Origin: Ursus arctos
Lineage: Eukaryota > Chordata > Mammalia > Carnivora > Ursidae
DNA: 64,000 nucleotides
Direction of reading: 5' to 3'
Assembly (NCBI RefSeq): GCF_023065955.2
Contig: NW_026622985.1
Location: 5,230,001 to 5,294,000, forward strand
Of the stretch, positions 1-9,849 are shown piece after piece (position 1 is the stretch's first letter; each line of letters opens with the position of its first letter). The notes under the pieces were generated by a model. The model was not told the origin of the DNA. It worked only from the letters and a program-made list of their open reading frames with translations, and searched no databases. The position numbers and the translations under genes are program-made.

Positions 1-100
1 AACTCCAGAACACTTTTTAAAACATGTTCTGTTTTCAATATAACATTGTTAACCACTGAATGGTCATGTCATGATTAAATTCAATACCATTTTTTCCCCA

Positions 101-230
101 TTTTTTTAAAAGTAGACTCCACACCCAGCACAGAGCCCAGTGTGGGGCTTGAACTCACAACCATGAGATCAAGACCTGAGCTGTAATCAAGAGTCAGACG
201 CTCAACCAGCTGAGCCACCCAGGGGACCCT
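101..230 (-). mobile_element. CAN-SINE, 5'-half fragment
   Basis: Reverse-strand copy of the tRNA-Lys-derived carnivore SINE. Read on the minus strand it has the tRNA-like head (complement of 'ctgagccacccagg' near 210-223), the 'gagatcaagacctgag' region, and a short A-rich end at about 101-112. The microsatellite-like 3' body is missing, so this is the short form. Confidence 0.9.
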
Positions 231-239
231 CCGTTTTTT

Positions 240-460
240 AATTGGGTTAAATATACGTGACATGTAATTTACCATTTTAACTGCTGGTAAGTGTACAGCT
301 CTGTGGCATTAAGTGCATTCACACTGTTGTACATCCATCACCAGCATCCGCACCCACATCCAGAACTTTTTTCATTTTCCCAGCCTGGAAGTCCACACCC
401 ATTAAACACCATCTTCCCTTTCCCTCCCTCTCCTTAACCCTAGCAATTGCCATGGTGCAA
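240..460 (-). mobile_element. Ancient LINE-1 (L1M) 3' end, antisense
   Basis: The stretch 'gtggcattaagtgcattcac' followed by 'atccatcaccagcatcc' and 'cccattaaacacc' is the familiar antisense text of an L1M 3' untranslated region. It is diverged and truncated on both sides. Family name is from memory of the consensus, not a search. Confidence 0.7.
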
Positions 461-1132
461 TAAACTTAAATAGTGAATGTACCATTTCTGAATGATAAAT
501 AATGTATAGAAAGAGACAGATTAAAAAACATAGCAATAAACATCTCTACAGAAGAGAAGTGGAACAGTAATGCAGGACAGAGCATGCAGCCTATTGGTCA
601 GATAGGCCATATAGACTGAAAATGTGGTGCCTATGAAGTAATAAAGAAGAAAAGTCCTGCACTGGAAATAGCCTCAGTACAGGAACCCACAGCCTAGGAT
701 GGCAAACTGAGGTCCTGGAGGGCAGCACAACACAGACACCACATCAGAACCCGAAACAAACCGACTGGAATGTGTTAGCCACAATATCATGGACATGCGG
801 CTCCAAAGCTTTGAAGACCTGGTTTTTACCAGGGACACATGAGTGACAGATACAAGCAACCATGAAATCTTGGAAAAGGATGTAAACATGAAAGAAGAGA
901 GAGAAAAGAAGGAAAAAATATCTCCTACTCAAAATGAGCTTCTAAACCAAATTTCCAAAATAAGTAATGTATTGCTAATAATAAAGGCCAACAACAACAA
1001 AATAAAACAGGAATTCACCTCATACAACATTAATTTTTAAGTGGTGTAATAAAGAATTTGTTGTGGGTACGCACATGATGCTCCTAGAGTTAAGGAAGTG
1101 CAAACATCAAATGAACACAAATCATGAAATAA
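461..1132. other. Unassigned sequence with a decayed-looking + frame
   Basis: I recognise no repeat family here. One + frame is open from 711 to 839, meets a TGA at 840-842, and is open again from 843 to a TAA at 1038-1040. The second part encodes a charged, Lys/Glu-rich stretch (EKDVNMKEEREKKEK) and then a Leu/Ile/Asn-rich stretch. It could be an old coding or retrogene remnant, or chance. I do not recognise the protein. Confidence 0.2.
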
Positions 1133-2005
1133 AGACAGAGAGAGGGTCCACTTCCTGTCATAGCTGAGGACGACCCCATTACCATAGCCGAGACCAATCC
1201 CAATACCATAGCTGAGGACAATCCCATTACCATAGCTGAGGACGATCCTAGTACCATAGCCGAGACCAATCCCAATACCATAGCTGAGGACAACCCCATT
1301 ACCATAGCTGAGGACGATCCTATTACCATAGCCGAGACCAATCCCAATACCATAGCTGAGGACAATCCCATTACCATAGCTGAGGACGACCCCATTACCA
1401 TAGCTGAGGACGACCCCATTACCATAGCCGAGAATAATTACATTACCATAGCCGAGGACGATCCCATTACCATAGCCGAGGACAATCCTATTACCATAGC
1501 CGAGACCAATCCCCAATACCATAGCTGAGGACAATCCCATTACCATAGCCGAGGACAATCCCAATACCATAGCCAAGGACAATCCCATTACCATAGCCGA
1601 GGACGATCCCAATACCATAGCCGAGGACGATCCCATTACCATAGCCGAGGACGATCCCAATACCATAGCCGAGGACGATCCCAATACCATAGCCGAGGAC
1701 GATCCCAATACATAGCCGAGGACGATCCCATTACCATAGCTGAGGACTATCCCATTACCATAGCTGAGAACAATCCCAATACCATAGCTGAGGACAATCC
1801 CATTACTATAGCTGAGACCAATCCCAATAACATAGCTGAGGACAATCCCATTACCATAGCTGAAGACAATCCCATGGAACCAATCTTTGCACAGATCACA
1901 ATTGTCAACTCAGAGACGGAGATGGAACAGAAACCTCAGGTTCTGATGGGGAGCCTGTGCTCACGAGGGAAAGCTGCACAGAGTGTCCCCTGTTTTCACC
2001 ACTAG
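1133..2005 (+). other. Long + frame through the minisatellite, one stop; coding status unproven
   Basis: Starting after a TAA at 1130-1132, one + frame runs through the repeat as EDNPITIA units. At the 25-bp unit it slips one base and meets its only stop, TGA at 1526-1528. It then reads GQSHYHSR-type units until the 23-bp unit restores the EDNPITIA frame, and continues about 44 codons past the repeat to TAG at 2003-2005. The first in-frame ATG is at 1874, after nearly all the repeat, and I see no good polypyrimidine tract and splice acceptor before 1133. A purely repeat-driven open frame is the simpler reading. The minus strand also has a 223-residue open frame (1037-1708) for the same reason. 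Confidence 0.2.
1157..1876. repeat. Minisatellite, 24-bp unit, about 30 copies
   Basis: Full units begin at 1166 and continue to about 1876. A typical unit reads 'gaggacaatcccatt' then 'accatagcc'. Variants are 'gagaccaatcccaat..' (A type), 'gaggacaatcccatt..' (B) and 'gaggacgatcct..' (C). From 1190 to 1405 they recur in the order A-B-C three times, a 72-bp higher-order unit. From 1527 to 1717 all copies end in 'agcc' and are nearly uniform. One unit is 25 bp (from 1502, extra C) and one is 23 bp (from 1695). Because 24 is divisible by three, frames stay open: minus strand AMVMGLSS and GYGNGIVL, plus strand EDNPITIA. Confidence 0.97.
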
Positions 2006-2514
2006 TAGTTTGTGGGGAGGTGCAGTTGGGATGGCATAGGGCAGTAGAGGTACTGGTCCAGTGACCCAGAGGACCTAATGTGGACACTCTGGCCGATGGA
2101 GGTGGGAGATGGGCAGAGGACTCCTGGAAGGAAAACGGTTGGAAAGGGGATGTCCAACTTCTCCCCGCACACAGCTCTTGGCTACCATACAAGAAGCAGA
2201 GTGCAGCCAAGTTGACTGTTGCTACAACAACAGCAAGAACACTTATCAGGGAAAATCTGCATTTCTGAGTCCCCACAACTTAAATTCAGAATATCTAGGA
2301 TAAAAACCAAAATTGCCTGACAAAGAATTGGGACTATAGGATGCATTCGTTAAAAAGAAAAAAGAAAAAAAAAGACAATCGGTAGACACCAGCTGGGTGA
2401 GATCCAACCAGACAGACTTTCCCACAGATGACAATTACATACTCGTGATAGAATACAAGGATCTACCTGAGCCCCGCGCAAGACTGCCAACCATCTGAAC
2501 ATGCGTGATGTTTG
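2006..2514. other. Unassigned single-copy sequence
   Basis: I see no repeat family, exon structure or RNA gene. There is an A-rich run at 2353-2373. The 2280-2480 part has an L1-like base composition but I cannot align it to a consensus by eye. Confidence 0.3.
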
Positions 2515-3249
2515 TAGAATACCATATCTAGCAGCAAAACACACATTATCCAAGTGCACAAGGTATACTCAACAGAGCAAACCACTGAACCATAAAATAA
2601 GACCAAATTTATAAAGATTGAAATCTTACAGGGTATATTTTCTTACTATCACAGATTTAAAAACCAATGATTATAAGATATAGAAAATCCCAATTATTTG
2701 GAAGTTAAGCAACATATTCCTAAATAATCCATGAGTGAAAATAGAAGCCTTAGAAAGTATTTTGGATTAAATAATGAAAAACACCACATGAAGTTTGTGT
2801 GACACACAGCTTAGAGAAAAAGTTTGCTTATATTGGAAGATCTAAAATCAATTACTTAAATTTCCATCTTAAGAAATTAGAAAAAGAAGATAAATTAAAG
2901 CCAAAATAAGTAGAGATAAGGAAGTAATAAAAACAAGAGCATGAATCAATTAATAATAGAAACAAGAGCAGGTATCAATGAAACATAGATAGTGTTAGAG
3001 AAAAAAAATCATTCCTTTGGAAATTTAAGAAGTCCTAAAGAAATGGAGAGACCAAATTCATGAATTGTAAAACTCAGAATGGTCAGGATGTCAATTCTTC
3101 CCAAATTGACCCATAGATTTAATGCAATCTCAATCAAAATTCTAGAAAGTTTTTCTGAAGAAATTGACAAGTTGATTTTAAAGTTTGTATAAGAATTCAA
3201 AGCACTTAGAACAGCCAAAACAATTTTCCATTTTATTTTCCTGCTTTTA

Positions 3250-4196
3250 ACAAACATTATTTTTTAGAGTAGTTTTAGGTTCATGGTAAATCTGAGCAGG
3301 AAGTACAGAGAGTTTTTACACAATATAATTCTCCCCCCAACACAATTCCCCCACTAACAATGTCCCCCACCAGAGTGTTGCATTTGTTACAATTGACAAA
3401 CCTACACTGATACATCGTTATCACCCATGGTCCATAGTTTACATTAGGGTTCACTCCTGGTGTTGTATTCTCTATGAGTCTGGACAGGTGTGTGATGACA
3501 TGTGTCCATCATTATGGTAACACACAGAGCAGGTTCACTGCCCTAAAAATCCTCTGTGTTTCTCCTATTCATCCCTCCCCCACAACTCTTGGTAACCCCT
3601 GATCCTTTTACTTTCTCCATAGTTTTGTCTTTTCTGGAATATCATATAGCTGGAATCATACACAGTACATAGCCTTTCCTGATTGACTCCTTTTATTTAG
3701 TAATATGCATTTAAGATTCCAAACTATCTTTTCATGAATTACATCACTCATTTATTTTTTGCACTAACACTCCATTTATTGTCCATCTATTGTCTGGATG
3801 TATCACGGTTTTATTATTCATTCACCTACTGAGAGATATCTTGGTTGCTTCCAAGTTTTGGCAGTTATGAGTAAAACTGCTATAAGCATTTGTGTGCAGA
3901 TTTTTGTGTAGAACATATGTTTTAGCTTTTTTGGGTAAATACAGAAAAGCATGACTGCCAGATCATATGGTATGAATATGAATAGTTTTATTAAAAACTG
4001 CTGCACCATTTTGCATTCCCACCAGCGGTGAGTGAAAGTTCCTATTGCTCCAGATCCCCGCCAGCATTTGGTGTCATCCGTGTTCCAGATTTTGGCCATT
4101 GTAACAGATGTGTCCTAGAAGCTCATTGTTGTTTTAATCTGTAATTCCCCTAATGACATATGATATGACTCACCTTTTCATATGCCTCTTAACTTT
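3250..4196 (-). mobile_element. L1M nested antisense inside a sense L1M
   Basis: On the minus strand the ORF2 C-terminal cysteine-rich region is readable at 3818-4099 (IGTFTHRWWECKMVQ, then YPKKLKHMFYTKICTQMLIA and KTWKQP). It is followed by 3' untranslated text down to about 3254. The sense L1 breaks off at about 3235 and resumes at about 4206 at a nearby point of ORF2, so this copy was inserted into it. I could not define a convincing target-site duplication. Another copy of the same L1 segment lies at 44450-45130. Confidence 0.8.
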
Positions 4197-4373
4197 TAAA
4201 AAGAAGAAAAAAATGGAGGAGTCATACTATTTAATTTCAAGCTTAATACAGAATTCAAGGCAGTGTGGAATCAATGTATTGACATACATCTAGATCAGAG
4301 GGACAAAATAGTGTCTGGAAATCCAGTCTCACTTATATGGCCAACTGATTTGTGACCAAAAAGAATATTCTTT

Positions 4374-4589
4374 TTCAAAAAAATATTTTATTTATTTATT
4401 TGACACAGAGAGAGAAAGCACGAGAAGGGGGAGTGGCAGGCAGAGGCAGTGGGAGAAGCAGGCTCCCCACTGAGGAAGGAGCCTGATGTGGGACTTGATC
4501 CCAGGACCCTGGTATCATGACCTGAGGCTAAGACAGATGCTTAACCAACTGAGCCACCAGGACCAACCGCCGCCCCCCCCCCCCCCCGC
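4374..4589 (-). mobile_element. CAN-SINE with exact 15-bp duplication and a C15 run at its head
   Basis: The reverse-strand SINE has the 'tttatttatttatttgacac' body and an 'actgagccacc' head. It is bracketed by identical copies of 'aaaagaatattcttt' at 4359-4373 and 4590-4604, a clear target-site duplication inside the sense L1. Between the SINE head and the right copy lies a run of 15 C (4573-4587), which reads as a G-run at the 5' end of the SINE. Confidence 0.95.
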
Positions 4590-4873
4590 AAAAGAATATT
4601 CTTTACCCCAAATGATGCTGGCACAACTAGATGTCTGTATGAAAATAAATGAAGCTTGATCTGGACCTTATACCACATTAAAAATAAATGCAATATTTAT
4701 CATAGACCTAAATGCAACAGATAAATGCTAAAGCTTCAAGAAGAATGTATGGGAGAAAAATCATTGTGACTTTGTATTATTAGGCAGTGCTTATTTAAGG
4801 AGAACACAAAAGTCAAGCTATGGAAAAGAATATTAATAAAATCAACTTCATCAAAGTTACATAATTTGCTTTT

Positions 4874-4989
4874 AAGAAAAAAAGATTTTATTTTTTTTGA
4901 GTAATCTCTACACTCAACATGGAGCTTGAACTTAACAACCCCAAGATCAAGAGATCCATGCTCCACCGACTGAGATAGCCAGATGCCTT
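4874..4989 (-). mobile_element. CAN-SINE, diverged short copy
   Basis: The minus-strand SINE head and middle are diverged ('caagatcaagagatccatg', 'cgactgagatagcc'). Flanking duplications are 'cataatttgctttt' (4860-4873) and 'cacaatttgctttt' (4990-5003). The right copy is shared with the next SINE. Confidence 0.8.
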
Positions 4990-5004
4990 CACAATTTGCT
5001 TTTT

Positions 5005-5237
5005 ATTTTTAAATTTCTTTTTAAAGATTTACTTATTTATTTATTTTAGAGAGACAGATGAGAGAAAGAGATCATGAACAAGGAGAGGGACAGAGGGAGA
5101 GGGAAAGAGCGAATCCTCAAGCAGACTCCACACCCAGCATAGAGCTCAATGTGGGGCTTGATCTCACAATCTGAGATTGTGATCTGAGCTGAAATCGAGA
5201 GTTGGACACTCAACCAATTGAGCCACCCAGGTGCTCC
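5005..5237 (-). mobile_element. CAN-SINE inserted at the same target as its neighbour
   Basis: Full-length-type reverse SINE with body 'acttatttatttattttaga' and head 'attgagccacccaggtgc'. It is flanked by 'cacaatttgctttt' (4990-5003) and 'cataatttgctttt' (5238-5251). Together with the previous SINE it makes three copies of one target site separated by two SINEs. Confidence 0.9.
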
Positions 5238-5735
5238 CATAATTTGCTTTTTAAAAGACAGCTAAGAAAATGAAAAGACAAGTTACAGAGTGGGGGGAAA
5301 ACATTTGAAAAGCATATATCTGACAAAAGATTTTTATCCAGGATATATATGACCAATAAATAAATTAAGATTTGTTCAACATCATTAAGTGCCAGGAAAT
5401 ACATAAATTAAAACTGTGAGGAGACACACATGCACTGGAGTGGCTAAAATTTGGAAGGCTGACAATATCAAATGTTGACAAGGATGTGGGGCAAATAGAA
5501 ATCTCATACATCATGTTTAGAATGTAAAAGGAGGCAGCAACATTGGGAAACAGTTTAGTAGGGTTTTCTAAAGTGAAATATACACTTACCACATGATCCA
5601 ACAAAGCTACTCCTAGGTATTTACCCAAGAGAAATGAAAATATGTTCACACAAGGACATAAGTGAATATTCATACCAGTACTATTTATAATAGTCCCAAA
5701 CTGGGATCATCCCAAGAGCCTATTCAATAAATGAA

Positions 5736-5789
5736 AGAAGGAAGGAAGGAAGGAAGGAAGGAAGGAAGGAAGGAAGGAAGGAAGGAAGA
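5736..5789 (+). repeat. (GGAA)n microsatellite
   Basis: About 12-13 uninterrupted GGAA/GAAG units, lying in the 3' part of the sense L1 where the consensus is already purine-rich. Confidence 0.98.
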
Positions 5790-6376
5790 AGTTATATCCA
5801 TACTCTAAAATATCACTAAGCATTACTAAGGAACAAATCATTGATACATGCAGCAAAATGGATGCATCATAAAAATGTTACCCTAAGTGAAGGAACTTAA
5901 AAGCAGAAGACTATGTAATGCACGATTCCTTCTCTGAAGTTCTAGAAAAGGCAACATTACTAACAGAAAGCAGAGTAATTGTTGCCTGAGGCTGAGTCCG
6001 GGATGGATTGGCTACAAAGGGGCATCAGGGAATTTGGGGTGGAGGGGTTATTAGCAAGGCTTCATGTCTTGCATGTGGTGGTGGTTATAAGACTTTACGA
6101 CTGCCAACAACTGCCAACAATTTAAAAATGAGTGCTGTAAATTATACCTCAGTAAACTGGGGGGAAAATAGAGGAAAAGGACAGTGGATATAAAATTGTT
6201 TCAACTGTTAAGAAATGAAAAATATAGACTTTTAAATAAAAAATATTAAATAAAAAATTAGAACAAATTGTAAAATGGATACCAAAAGAAAATTAGTCAG
6301 CTGGACAATAGTAATGAAGAATTAACCCAGAACTCAAACTAGTAAAATAAAGGGGTTTTTTGTTTCTTTTTTTTTT

Positions 6377-6567
6377 CTTTAAGATTTTATGATTTATTTG
6401 ACAGAGAGAGAGAGACAGCCAGCGAGAGAGGGAACACAGGCAGGGGGAGTGGGAGAGGAAGAAGCAGGCTCCCAGTGGAGGAGCCCCATGTGGGGCTCGA
6501 TCCCATAGCCCGGATCACGCCCTGAGCCAAAGGCAGACGCTTAACGACTGAGCCACCTAGGCGCCCC
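6377..6567 (-). mobile_element. CAN-SINE, arctoid/ursid-type subfamily
   Basis: Minus-strand copy with 'gacagccagcgagagaggga', 'gatcacgccctgagcc' and head 'gagccacctaggcgcccc'. It sits in a T-rich target: 'tgtttctttt..' occurs at 6361 and again at 6568. Low divergence suggests a recent insertion. Confidence 0.95.
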
Positions 6568-6599
6568 TGTTTCTTTTTCTTTTTTTTTTTAAGGAAAGA

Positions 6600-7255
6600 A
6601 CAGTTAAGGGACATAAAGGACAGATTCAGAGACTACTGTATATATTTTAGAAATTTCATAAAAAGAGCAGAAAAGGAATAACAGGAAATAAATATTTCAG
6701 AAGATAATCACTGAGAAATTTCTAGATTTGTAGGAAAGACGTGATCTTTCAAGCAGTTCACTCCGAGCTCTAACCAGGGCAAATAAAAATAAAACCTCAC
6801 CCACACACACGGTTGTGAAATGGCAGAACACCAAAAATAAAGAGAGCATCTTTGAGCTAACACATTAAGGAAAAATATAGATTACCACAAAGCTCTAACA
6901 CCCTGACAGCAGACTTCTAATCAGCCATAATGAAGTATCATCTTCAAAGGGGTCAAGGCAAAACAACTGTCAACTTCAAACTTTGAACATGGTCATTCCT
7001 CAAACGAGAGTGCAAAACCAGGACATTTTCTGCTTTTCGAAGACTTTAAGAGTTTACTAACTACAGGTCTAAAGGAGTAAATTAACAATGTTCTTCTAAA
7101 AAAATGTTCTTCTCTTTGGCAAGAAAAGGAACCCTAGAGAAGATGGGGTAGGGAAACACTGGTGAGTACAGAAACAGGTCATTTGATTTAAGTAGCTATT
7201 GACTGGGAAAAATGACTGTTCTGTGTTTTAAAATAAAAGTTTCCATAACAAATGG
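6600..7255 (+). mobile_element. L1/HAL1 ORF1-type fragment, sense, decayed
   Basis: The order of motifs matches the C-terminal part of L1 or HAL1 ORF1: 'ctgacagcagacttctaatc', then 'gaagtatcatcttcaaa', 'caactgtcaacttc', 'gtgcaaaaccaggacatttt' and 'ctaaaggagtaaattaac'. Its reading frame is broken throughout. HAL1 against L1M cannot be settled by eye. Confidence 0.6.
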
Positions 7256-7780
7256 GTGTGGGAGCCTCTTTCTGTTCTGGAGGAGGAGAACACCACCAAC
7301 AGAATAGTGTCAGGCTCTAGAAAAATTTCGACAGATGCATGTCACAAAATGCAAGGGTAACCACAGACAAAGAACAATTCCTTCTGTGACAAATCGAGTC
7401 TGACTAAGCCTACGGAATTTTGGTGGTTCTCTGGCCATCCCTCCAGCCTGGGGAGGGATCGCTGTATAATCCACATGTGGGCTTCGCTCCACCCGCCCCC
7501 TGCAAATGTCATTATTAATGTGATGTGTTTCTTTGGTGCTTACATTGTCCCCTAAGCTCAGTGAAGCCTTTAGACATTGGATACAAAACTGAACGGTGGG
7601 GAATTCGTGTTTAATACATGTGCAGTGTGAATTTAGGTACTGATGCTGTACGAGAGGAATGAGTGTGACTGCCTTTTACCTACACGATCTTCAGTCTCCT
7701 GCCTCTGTGGCAGAATCCCTTGTTAAAACTTATTTTTGCTACCTTTGTTATTATTGTGTCTCATGACTGTCCCTGTTTCT
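7256..7780. other. Unassigned single-copy sequence
   Basis: No recognisable repeat, exon or RNA gene. Only short open frames occur, for example 60 codons on the minus strand at 7310-7492. Confidence 0.35.
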
Positions 7781-8650
7781 TAATTTTTTACTGAATATCA
7801 CACATACTGAAGAGCGGACAGAACACAAAAATTTCAGCTCAACCCATTACCACTTACTGAGCAAAATCGTGTAACCACCTCCCACTTCTAGAAATAGAAC
7901 ATCAGCCACACCCAAGAAACCGCCGAGTGGCTGCTTCTCCCTCCTCCCAAAGGGCTGCAAACCCTTAGTTCTATCACAATCATTTATATTCGCCTGGTCT
8001 TGTGTTTTACGTATATGCAATCCTATAGTACGTGTTCTTCTGGGTCTGGCTTTTTTCCACTTACTCATATGTTTGTGAGATTTATTCCTGTTTGCCGTGT
8101 GTTTATTTGTATTGCTAAATAGTACTATGTGGCATGAATATTCCATAAAATATCCAGTCTTCCATTGGTAAATTGTACACATCTTTGGTGAACATGTGAA
8201 CGCATTTCCACAGGGTGATAACTCAGGTAGGTTTTCTGGGTCATCGGGTACACATATGCTCAGCTTTAGTTGACAATGTCAGTTGTCCAAATATGATTTT
8301 GCCAGTATTTGCCTCCATTGACAATGTCTGAAGGTTCCAGGTACTCTGCCTTCTTGGTAAGATTGGTTGTGCCAGGATTTTAAATGGGGCCATTATAGTG
8401 GGCATGTAGTGGTGATGTTAATTTACATTTCTTTCATCATTAATAAGGTTGAATCCTTTTTCACATATTTATTGTCATTTGAGCATCTCTTCTTTGAATG
8501 CCACTTCAAGGTTCTTACCTACTTTTGTTTTGCCTTGTTTATCCTCTTATTGATTTGAAAGAGCTCTTCACACATCTTGGACACGTGCCCTCTGTCAGTC
8601 ACATGTGTTGTAAATATCTTCTCCCATAGTGTTGTTTTAATGATATTTTC
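7781..8650 (-). mobile_element. L1M 3' end and ORF2 C-terminal region, antisense
   Basis: Antisense L1 wording runs in order: 'attccataaaatatccagtc', 'gtgaacatgtgaacgcattt', 'gttttctgggtcatcgggta' and 'gttgaatcctttttcacata'. These match the usual antisense L1M text with substitutions. No useful open frame remains. Confidence 0.7.
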
Positions 8651-9443
8651 CAATCACTTTTAATCATCTCTCAAAACTTCTCCATTCAAAATAATTTCAG
8701 ACTAACGGAAAAATTGCTGCTCTACAAAGAATTCTCATACACCCTTTACCTAGATTGGACAAATGTTAATATCTTACCATACTTTTTTCTATCATTTCTG
8801 TCTTTTTTCTCAACTGTTTGAAAGTAAGCATTTAGTTGACCCCTACATTTTAGTGTGCATTTTCCTAAAACACAAAGACATTCTCTTACATAACTGAAGT
8901 ACCATGATAAACATCAGGAAATTTACACAGATTCTGTGCGATTATCTATGGATCGTATGCAAGTCTCACCAGTTGTTGTAATAATGTTGTTTATAGCAAG
9001 AGAAAAACGTGTTTTTGGTACTGGTTCTAATCCAGGATCTTCATGCCTTATATTCTAGTTACTGTATCTCTTTATAGTCCCTCAATCTGTACTCTTCATG
9101 CTTTGTATTTTATGATATTAACATTTTTAGTATTAATTTTAATTTCAATATAGTTAACATACAGTGTAATATTAGTCTCATTCAACATGTCCATGTATCA
9201 CCCTGTGCTCATCACGACAAGTACCCTCCTTAATACCCATCACTGCATCCCCCAACCCCTCGCCCACCTCCCCTCTGGTGACCATCAGTGCGTGTTCTAT
9301 GGTAGTGATTGCACTACTGGGTATTTACCCTCAAAATACAAAAACATTATCGAAAAGGACGCACGCACCCCTGTGTTTACGATAGCTGATTTATGGGCAG
9401 CCCAAGTGTCCATCGATAGACGCATGGATAAAAAAGATGAGGT

Positions 9444-9849
9444 GGGGGTGCCTGGGTAGCACAGTCATTAAGCATCTGCCTTCGGCTCAGGGCGTGATCC
9501 CGGGGTTCCAGGATCGAGTCCCACATCGGGCTCCTCCGCTGGGAGCCTGCTTCTTCCTCTCCCACTCCCCCTGCTTGTGTTCCCTCTCTCGCTGGCTGTC
9601 TCTATCTCTGTCGAATAAATAAATAAAATCTTTAAAAAAAAATAAAGATTTTATTTATTTATGTGACAGAGAGACAGCCAGCGAGAGAGGGAACACAGCA
9701 GAGGAGTGGGAGAGGAAGAAGCAGGCTCATAGCAGAAGAGCCTGATGTGGGGCTCGATCCCATAATGCCAGGATCACGCCCTGAGCCGAAGGCAGGTGCT
9801 TAACCGCTGTGCCACCCAGGCGCCCCAATAAATAAAATCTTAAAAAAAA
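9444..9849 (+). mobile_element. CAN-SINE inside the inverted L1 segment, itself interrupted
   Basis: Sense SINE with head 'gggggtgcctgggtagcaca', B-box-like text near 9508-9522 and body ending 'gaataaataaataaaatctt'. Target duplications 'aaaaaagatgaggt' occur just before 9444 and at 9850-9863. A second SINE (9643-9826) splits its tail. It is of the arctoid/ursid type ('ctctctcgctggctgtctct'). Confidence 0.93.
9643..9826 (-). mobile_element. CAN-SINE inserted in the tail of another SINE
   Basis: Reverse SINE of the same subfamily, running from 'aaagattttatttatttatg' to head 'gtgccacccaggcgcccc'. The tail text 'aataaataaaatctt' of the host SINE is present on both sides (9618-9632 and 9827-9841), as a duplication would be. 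Unlike other reverse copies here it lacks a poly(T) run before 'aaagatttt'. An A-run of the host abuts it directly. Confidence 0.9.

Larger units (their letters stand above)
2515..6185 (+). mobile_element. LINE-1 (L1M), sense, ORF2 to 3' end, interrupted
   Basis: Pieces of one old sense-strand L1 can be followed across later insertions. 2515-2850 carries ORF2 text ('tttggaagttaagcaacat', 'cctaaataatccatgag'). 3055-3235 translates to the ORF2 motif MVRMSILPKLTHRFNAIS followed by EEIDKLILKFV. 4206-4358, 4605-4858 and 5252-5735 continue the ORF2 C-terminal region and 3' part, ending with L1 3' text near 6120-6165. Frameshifts and stops are many, so it is dead. Inserted into it are an antisense L1 (3250-4196), three SINEs, and a GGAA microsatellite. 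Confidence 0.8.

Noticed and set aside
1037..1708. 223-residue minus-strand ORF as a gene
   Set aside because: It is produced by the 24-bp repeat, which cannot introduce stops once open, and it changes phase within the array.
1157..1876. Regularly repeated units as a CRISPR array
   Set aside because: Units are head-to-tail with no spacers, and the host is a mammal.
9444..9522. tRNA-like head with A- and B-box-like text as a tRNA gene
   Set aside because: It is the tRNA-derived head of a CAN-SINE, followed by the SINE body and A-rich tail.
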